Part shown: positions 59,619 to 64,000 of the stretch, in pieces
Position numbering within the stretch: position 1 is the first letter of the stretch
Layout of the letters: every line of letters starts with the position of its first letter
Source of the DNA: Herbiconiux moechotypicola
GTDB taxonomy: Bacteria > Actinomycetota > Actinomycetes > Actinomycetales > Microbacteriaceae
Assembly: GCF_024979255.1 (NCBI RefSeq)
Contig: NZ_JANLCN010000004.1
Location: 248,001-312,000 of the forward strand
Direction of reading: 5' to 3'
DNA length: 64,000 bases
Notes under the pieces: generated by a model
Told to the model about the DNA's origin: nothing
Database searches by the model: none
Seen by the model: only the letters and a program-made list of their open reading frames with translations
Program-made: the position numbers and the translations under genes

Positions 59619-59912
59619 TCAGCGCAGCGAGTCGATGAACTCGCGCAACTCCGACACCACTTCTTCGAGCGGCTTGCCCTGACTGGCGGCCAATCGGGCC
59701 ATCGACCACGACAGGCACACGATCGAGGCCGCCACCGTGTCGCCGGCGTCGGGGATCTCGAGATCGCGGTTGTCCGCATCCGGAACCAGGCGGGCGAGAG
59801 CGAGCTCGAGCACCGCCACATTGTCTTCGGGAGTCGCCTCCGCAGACTGTGACACCACCGCATCCAGCAGCACGTGTGCCGCCAGAGCCCCGTTCGGTGG
59901 AACGACCGACAT
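59619..59912 (-). CDS. conserved hypothetical protein, 97 aa
   Basis: A helical protein: MSVVPPNGALAAHVLLDAVV, SQSAEATPEDNVAVLELALA, RLVPDADNRDLEIPDAGDTV, AASIVCLSWSMARLAASQGK, PLEEVVSELREFIDSLR. No known domain is recognised. The frame is open further upstream, but GGGGAGG immediately before the ATG at 59912 sets the start. No membrane segment; cytoplasmic. Its stop is 12 bases from the convergent small gene. Confidence 0.6.
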   Translation of the reverse strand: MSVVPPNGALAAHVLLDAVVSQSAEATPEDNVAVLELALARLVPDADNRDLEIPDAGDTVAASIVCLSWSMARLAASQGKPLEEVVSELREFIDSLR

Positions 59913-60100
59913 GCAACCTCCCCAGGCCCAGCGGCCCTCTCCCGGAGCCGCGCTCGATGATATCGCGTACGCCGCAAGCCCCGCGCGCCACCCACACCCG
60001 AGACGGCGCCCACATGCCCGAGAGGGAGGCGTCTCCGAGATGACGACTTGACCGAATGGGGACCGCGCGGGCGGCGAGGACGCCCGCGCCATATACACAG

Positions 60101-60171
60101 AGGGGATGACGGGAATCGAACCCGCGTAATCAGTTTGGAAGACTGAGGCTCTACCATTGAGCTACATCCCC
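60101..60171 (-). tRNA. tRNA-Gly (anticodon TCC)
   Basis: 71 bases: acceptor GGGGATG/CATCCCC, D arm GCTCAATGGTAGAGC, anticodon stem TCAGT/ACTGA with loop CTTCCAA (anticodon TCC), T arm GCGGG-TTCGATT-CCCGT. Discriminator T; CCA not encoded. Confidence 0.95.
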
Positions 60172-60249
60172 GCACCGCAGCGCAGCCGCGGCACTCGGAC
60201 ATCGTAGTACAGCTAGGAGCGCGCTGTGTGACGGGCTGGCCGCGTGCGG

Positions 60250-60255
60250 TAGGCT
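60250..60255 (+). promoter_or_regulatory. -10 element before tRNA-Pro and tig
   Basis: TAGGCT, 21 bases before tRNA-Pro. TGTGAC at 60226-60231 could be the -35 (18-base spacer). Confidence 0.4.
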
Positions 60256-60275
60256 AACCGAGGCCATTTCGCCGC

Positions 60276-60350
60276 CGGGGCGTAGCTCAGCTTGGCTAGA
60301 GCGCCCGCTTTGGGAGCGGGAGGTCGCAGGTTCGAATCCTGTCGCCCCGA
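60276..60350 (+). tRNA. tRNA-Pro (anticodon TGG)
   Basis: 75 bases: acceptor CGGGGCG/CGCCCCG, D arm GCTCAGCTTGGCTAGAGC, anticodon stem CCCGC/GCGGG with loop TTTGGGA (anticodon TGG), T arm GCAGG-TTCGAAT-CCTGT. Discriminator A; CCA not encoded. It lies 42 bases before tig and is probably processed from the same transcript. Confidence 0.96.
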
Positions 60351-60392
60351 CACGACACCGAACCTCAGACACCATTTCAGGAGAGACCCAAC

Positions 60393-61766
60393 GTGAAGAC
60401 CACGGTCGAAAAGCTCAGCCCCACTCGCGTGAAGATCGCGATCTTCGTCACCCCCGAGGAGCTGAAGCCCAGCATCGATCACGCCTACAGCCACATCGCG
60501 GAGCAGATCAGCATCCCCGGTTTCCGCAAGGGCAAGGTGCCGCCGCCCATCATCAACCAGCGCGTCGGCAAGGAGGCCGTTCTCGAGCACGCCGTGAACG
60601 AGGGCCTCGACCGCTTCTACCGTGACGCCGTCACCGAGAACGAGCTGCGCCCGCTCGGCCGCCCCCAGGCCGACATCGTCGAGTGGCCCAAGGCCGCCGA
60701 CTTCTCGGGTGACCTCGAGCTGGCCATCGAGGTGGATGTGCGCCCCGAGATCGAGCTGCCCGAGTACGAGGGCCTCGAGGTCGCCGTCGCCCCCGCCGCC
60801 GTCGAAGAGTCCGACGTCGACGAGGAGCTCGAGCGCCTCCGCAGCCGCTTCGGCACCCTCGTCACCGTCGACCGCCCGGCCAAGACCGGCGACTTCGCTC
60901 AGATCGATCTCGTCGCCACCGTCGACGACGTCGAGGTCGACACCGCCTCGGGCATCTCCTACGAGATCGGCTCCGGCGAGCTGCTCGAGGGCATCGACGA
61001 GGCGCTTGACACCCTCACCGCCGGTGAGACCACCACCTTCGAGGCCCCGCTCCTCGGCGGCGAGCACGCCGGCCGCGACGCCGTCGTGACCGTCACCCTC
61101 ACCGCCGTCAAGGAGCGCGAGCTCCCCGACGCCGACGACGACTTCGCGCAGATCGCCAGCGAGTTCGACACCATCGACGAGCTGAAGACCTCGCTCAAGG
61201 AGCAGGTCGAGAAGCAGAAGACCTTCGGTCAGGCCTCCGAGGCTCGCACCAAGATCGTGGAGACCCTGCTCGAGAAGGTCGAGATCCCGGTACCGCCCGC
61301 GCTCATCGAAGACGAGGTGCACCGTCACCTCGAGGGCGAGAACCGCCTCGAAGACGAGACCCACCGCGCCGAGGTGACCGAGTCGTCGACCAGCACCTTC
61401 AAGACCCAGATCCTCCTCGATGCTGTCGTCGAGAAGGAGGAGGTCAAGGTCTCGCAGGATGAGCTCACCCAGTACCTCGTGCAGTCCTCCGCCCAGTACG
61501 GCATGGACCCGAACGAGTTCGTGAAGATCCTCTCCGAGTCGAACCAGATCCCCGCCATGGTCGCCGAGGTCGCCCGCAACAAGGCCCTCGCCATCGTGCT
61601 CTCCAAGGCCAAGATCGTCGACACCGACGGCAAGCCGGTCGACATCTCGGAGTTCACGGTGCTCGCCGCCGACGACGACGAGGGCGACAACCTGCTCGAC
61701 ATCGTCGACGAGGCGGGCGAGGCCGGCGACCACGCCGACCACGACCACGCCGGTCACTCGCACTGA
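60393..61766 (+). CDS. tig: trigger factor (ribosome-associated chaperone, prolyl isomerase)
   Basis: A 457-aa chaperone. Ribosome-binding N domain: [20 protein letters not shown] and the signature [14 protein letters not shown]; PPIase (FKBP) domain: [20 protein letters not shown] to [21 protein letters not shown]-terminal helical domain: [20 protein letters not shown] onward, ending in a His/Asp-rich tail ([13 protein letters not shown]) that may bind metal. GGAG at 60380-60383 precedes the GTG. It sits directly upstream of clpP1-clpP2, the classic arrangement. Confidence 0.97.
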   Translation: MKTTVEKLSPTRVKIAIFVTPEELKPSIDHAYSHIAEQISIPGFRKGKVPPPIINQRVGKEAVLEHAVNEGLDRFYRDAVTENELRPLGRPQADIVEWPKAADFSGDLELAIEVDVRPEIELPEYEGLEVAVAPAAVEESDVDEELERLRSRFGTLVTVDRPAKTGDFAQIDLVATVDDVEVDTASGISYEIGSGELLEGIDEALDTLTAGETTTFEAPLLGGEHAGRDAVVTVTLTAVKERELPDADDDFAQIASEFDTIDELKTSLKEQVEKQKTFGQASEARTKIVETLLEKVEIPVPPALIEDEVHRHLEGENRLEDETHRAEVTESSTSTFKTQILLDAVVEKEEVKVSQDELTQYLVQSSAQYGMDPNEFVKILSESNQIPAMVAEVARNKALAIVLSKAKIVDTDGKPVDISEFTVLAADDDEGDNLLDIVDEAGEAGDHADHDHAGHSH

Positions 61767-61786
61767 CCCGGTCACCGAGACCGCAA

Positions 61787-61824
61787 CCGAGGGCCCGCAT
61801 CCGACTCAGGATGCGGGCCCTCGG
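61787..61824 (+). terminator. tig terminator
   Basis: Perfect 16-bp stem CCGAGGGCCCGCATCC / GGATGCGGGCCCTCGG with a 6-base loop, 20 bases after the stop. Confidence 0.85.
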
Positions 61825-61888
61825 CCGTTCCCGCCGCTCACCCGCTCTGCCGACGGCGAACACGGGCTCCCGCTTCACGCGGCTCCAG

Positions 61889-61894
61889 TAGATT
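61889..61894 (+). promoter_or_regulatory. -10 element of clpP1P2
   Basis: TAGATT with a leader of about 26 bases carrying TTGGAG. No good -35, and I do not find a convincing ClgR box in the 65 bases upstream. Confidence 0.4.
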
Positions 61895-61926
61895 CGGAGC
61901 ACTGCAAGTGAATTGGAGCGACACAC

Positions 61927-62511
61927 ATGGCCGATCAGGCTTTTCCCTCGACTGTCTTCGACCGACTGCTGAAGGACCGCATCATCTGGCTCGGGTCTGA
62001 GGTTCGCGACGACAACGCGAACGAGATCTGCGCCAAGATCCTGCTGCTCGCGGCTGAAGACCCCAAGCGCGACATCTACCTCTACATCAATTCGCCCGGC
62101 GGCTCCATCACGGCCGGCATGGCCATCTACGACACGATGAAGTTCGTGCCGAACGACATCGTCACCGTCGGCATCGGCATGGCGGCGTCGATGGGACAGT
62201 TCCTCCTCACCTCCGGCACCAAGGGCAAGCGCTACATCACGCCCAACGCCCGCGTGCTGCTTCACCAGCCGCACGGTGGCTTCGGCGGCACCGCGAGCGA
62301 CATCCAGACCCAGGCCCAGCTCATCCTGAGCATGAAGCACACGCTCGCCGAGATCACCGCCGCGCAGACGGGCAAGACCGTCGAGCAGGTCAACGAAGAC
62401 GGTGACCGCGACCGCTGGTTCAGTGCCCAGGAGGCGCTGGAGTACGGCTTCGTCGACCACGTGCGCGAGTTCGCCACCGACGTCGCCGGCGGCGGCGGAA
62501 CCGACGCCTGA
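61927..62511 (+). CDS. clpP1: ATP-dependent Clp protease proteolytic subunit ClpP1
   Basis: A 194-aa serine peptidase forming mixed ClpP1P2 barrels with ClpP2. The triad is Ser88 ([11 protein letters not shown]), His113 (VLLHQPHGG) and Asp162 (GDRDRW), with the same spacing as E. coli Clp[21 protein letters not shown] is intact. It partners ClpX or ClpC. GGAG 9 bases upstream of the ATG; clpP2 follows 41 bases after the stop. Confidence 0.97.
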   Translation: MADQAFPSTVFDRLLKDRIIWLGSEVRDDNANEICAKILLLAAEDPKRDIYLYINSPGGSITAGMAIYDTMKFVPNDIVTVGIGMAASMGQFLLTSGTKGKRYITPNARVLLHQPHGGFGGTASDIQTQAQLILSMKHTLAEITAAQTGKTVEQVNEDGDRDRWFSAQEALEYGFVDHVREFATDVAGGGGTDA

Positions 62512-62552
62512 GCATCCGCACCGAGACTTCGAGAGAACAGGTAAAGAGAACC

Positions 62553-63218
62553 ATGGAAACCCCCACCTTCGGTGCGAGTGCCTACCGCAACGGCACGATG
62601 CCCTCCGACCGCTACATCCTGCCGAGCTTCGAGGAGCGCACCGCCTACGGCTTCAAGCGTCAGGACCCCTACGCGAAGCTGTTCGAAGACCGCATCATCT
62701 TCCTCGGTGTTCAGATCGACGACGCGTCGGCCGACGACATCATGGCGCAGCTGCTCGTGCTCGAGTCGCAGGACCCCGACCGCGACATCGAGATGTACAT
62801 CAACTCGCCCGGTGGCTCGTTCACCGCGATGACCGCGATCTACGACACGATGCAGTACGTGCGTCCGCAGATCCAGACGGTGTGCCTCGGTCAGGCCGCG
62901 TCGGCCGCTGCCGTGCTGCTCGCCGCCGGCACCCCGGGCAAGCGTCTCGCCCTGCCGAACGCGCGCATCCTCATCCACCAGCCGGCCACCGGCCAGGGCG
63001 GCGGGCAGGCGTCCGACATCGAGATCCAGGCCCGTGAGATCCTGCGCATGCGCACCTGGCTCGAGGGCACCCTCTCGAAGCACTCGAAGCGCTCGCTCGA
63101 AGAGGTCAACAAGGACATCGACCGCGACAAGATCCTCTCCGCCGACGAGGCCCTCGAGTACGGCCTCATCGACCAGGTGCTCACGTCGCGCAAGAACGTC
63201 CCGGCCTTGGTCAGCTAG
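62553..63218 (+). CDS. clpP2: ATP-dependent Clp protease proteolytic subunit ClpP2
   Basis: A 221-aa subunit with a longer N-terminal propeptide-like region ([20 protein letters not shown]) than ClpP1. Catalytic Ser117 ([11 protein letters not shown]), His142 ([10 protein letters not shown]) and Asp192 (DIDRDKIL). [20 protein letters not shown] and the handle helix follow the family. In actinobacteria both subunits are needed for activity. AGGTAAAG about 10 bases before the ATG is the binding site; a perfect hairpin follows. Confidence 0.97.
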   Translation: METPTFGASAYRNGTMPSDRYILPSFEERTAYGFKRQDPYAKLFEDRIIFLGVQIDDASADDIMAQLLVLESQDPDRDIEMYINSPGGSFTAMTAIYDTMQYVRPQIQTVCLGQAASAAAVLLAAGTPGKRLALPNARILIHQPATGQGGGQASDIEIQAREILRMRTWLEGTLSKHSKRSLEEVNKDIDRDKILSADEALEYGLIDQVLTSRKNVPALVS

Positions 63219-63230
63219 TAGTGCTGGTCC

Positions 63231-63265
63231 AGCGAGGCCCGTCGCCGTTGGCGGCGGGCCTCGCT
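63231..63265 (+). terminator. clpP2 terminator
   Basis: 16-bp stem AGCGAGGCCCGTCGCC / GGCGGCGGGCCTCGCT with one G-T pair and a 3-base loop, 12 bases after the stop. Confidence 0.8.
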
Positions 63266-63395
63266 GCTCGCGCCGCCGCTACTGCGGCGCGAGGCGACAT
63301 GTGGGTGTCCGGTCGCTGCGCGGCCGGGCTCCCACCTTGGGTCGTCGAGAAGGGCCTGATGCGTTCGGTCTCGTGATGAGGCCCGTTCACCGAAG

Positions 63396-63937
63396 GTCGG
63401 GATCGCGATGGCCTTCGGGTTTCCCGCGGAGGGAGGGTCGCGGAATGGTGGGGCGACCACCAGGGCGAGTGAGTCGCCGTTGGGGGAGTGGCTGAAGCTG
63501 CGACGGGGCTGGTGGCTCCGCGGTGGGGATTCTTCTTGCGGGCCGAGACGATGCACGGCTATTACAGCTACCTCGAGGCGCTGCCGAACTCGCCCGATCG
63601 CGATCTGCACGAGATGAGCCACGGGGAGTCGTTCCTCGCGCTGCTGGATCGCAAGATCGACTCGCCAGGCTTCTTCTGTCTCGACGAGCCGGAGGCGGCT
63701 CTCTCGTTCGATTCGACGCTGCGGTTCCTGGCCCAGCTGATGGAGTTGCGCCGGGCCGGGGCGCAGGTGGTGTGCGCGACGCACTCGCCCATCCTGGCGG
63801 CGATGCCGGATGCGACGGTGCTCGAGGTGGGGGAGTGGGGCATCCGCGAGACCGAGTGGGAGGAGCTCGAGATCGTGGGGCACTGGCGGCGTTTTCTGGA
63901 GGCGCCAGGCCGGTATCTGCGACATCTCGACGGGTGA
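63396..63937 (+). pseudogene. truncated, frame-shifted AAA-family ATPase (COG3910-like)
   Basis: Two adjacent frames together look like the middle and end of one ATPase. Frame A (63396 to about 63520) reads VGIAMAFGFPAEGGSRNGGA and then TTRASESPLGEWLKLRRG, the part just after Walker A in predicted COG3910-type ATPases. Frame B (from about 63510 to 63937) reads PRWGFFLRAETMHGYYSYLE, HEMSHGESFLALLDRKIDSP, FFCLDEPEAALSFDSTLRFL (signature and Walker B) and VVCATHSPILAAMPDATVLE. The N-terminus with Walker A is missing and the frames must be joined by a shift near 63505-63525. It therefore looks decayed; an open frame B of 149 codons starting GTG at 63488 could still be translated. Confidence 0.75.
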
Positions 63938-63982
63938 AGGGTGAAAGCTGCGTCATTGTCCGTCTGTGTCGGGGGTTCGGGT

Positions 63983-63988
63983 TAGGCT
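63983..63988 (+). promoter_or_regulatory. -10 element of a gene beyond the window
   Basis: TAGGCT 12 bases before the end of the window, of the type used by many genes here. The gene it serves is outside. Confidence 0.3.
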
Positions 63989-64000
63989 CGTGGGAACACA

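Noticed and set aside
61840-61890. Possible ClgR box before clpP1
   Set aside because: CGC and GCG half-sites are present but the spacing does not fit the known motif.

Overview
The window is chromosomal DNA of a high-GC actinobacterium, most likely a member of the Microbacteriaceae. Supporting signs are the roughly 70% GC composition, the GlgE and TreYZ glucan pathways, paired ClpP1/ClpP2, GatCAB, mycothiol-associated protein families (a DinB-fold maleylpyruvate isomerase relative and an Rv2466c-like thioredoxin-fold protein), a DUF6993 lipoprotein, and many genes whose start codon lies 6-7 bases after a TANNNT promoter element (leaderless transcripts). No phage, CRISPR array, IS element or rRNA operon was found. 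Nearly all of it looks like ordinary core genome.

Layout. 1-9558: glycogen and alpha-glucan metabolism (glgB partial, glgE, glgP, a GlgX-type debranching enzyme), interrupted by a divergent tetR/MFS efflux pair with a palindromic operator. 9613-22992: a cysteine desulfurase, then mnmA-ligA-esterase and gatCAB, all translationally coupled or tightly spaced, followed by a DinB-fold protein, a GNAT acetyltransferase and DNA polymerase IV. 23107-29512: a second glucan/trehalose operon read leftwards (glgX-treY-treZ), with a 17-bp palindrome abutting its promoter. 29640-33695: a GerW-family protein, then a TPP riboswitch controlling an ECF thiamine-precursor transporter (ykoE plus a gene fusing two ATPase domains to the T component) and a P-loop kinase-like gene. 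33724-38364: a D,D-carboxypeptidase-like protein that has lost its catalytic residues, a zincin-like protein, tRNA-His, oligoribonuclease, tRNA-Arg, small membrane proteins and msrA. 38490-46677: an SSB-like protein, a lipoprotein, ettA, two thioesterases, a flavoprotein dehydrogenase, truncated haemoglobin and MscS. 46778-48783: a second MFS/tetR pair. 48962-56032: pepN, then a rightward run of thioredoxin-fold protein, rpiB, nei-like glycosylase, paiB-like and amidohydrolase genes. 56338-59912: dps, membrane proteins, a nitroreductase and small hypothetical genes. 60101-63218: tRNA-Gly, tRNA-Pro, tig, clpP1, clpP2. The right end holds the decayed remains of an AAA-type ATPase gene.

How the genes work together. 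The two glucan loci cover synthesis from maltose-1-phosphate (GlgE, GlgB), phosphorolysis (GlgP), debranching (two GlgX paralogues) and conversion of linear maltodextrin to trehalose (TreY, TreZ). Cysteine desulfurase and MnmA form a sulfur path to tRNA 2-thiouridine. The riboswitch transporter imports thiamine precursors when TPP is low. Tig and ClpP1P2 form a protein-folding and degradation block.

The points most worth following up are: the degenerate carboxypeptidase; the riboswitch with a hairpin that covers the ykoE ribosome binding site; the ATPase-ATPase-T fusion; the repeated leaderless promoter architecture; a strongly over-represented heptamer GGATGCG/CGCATCC; two 18-bp perfect tandem duplications; two intergenic hairpins with related outer arms; and the truncated, frame-shifted ATPase relic. 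I did not find clear evidence for a wholly new defence or biosynthetic system.
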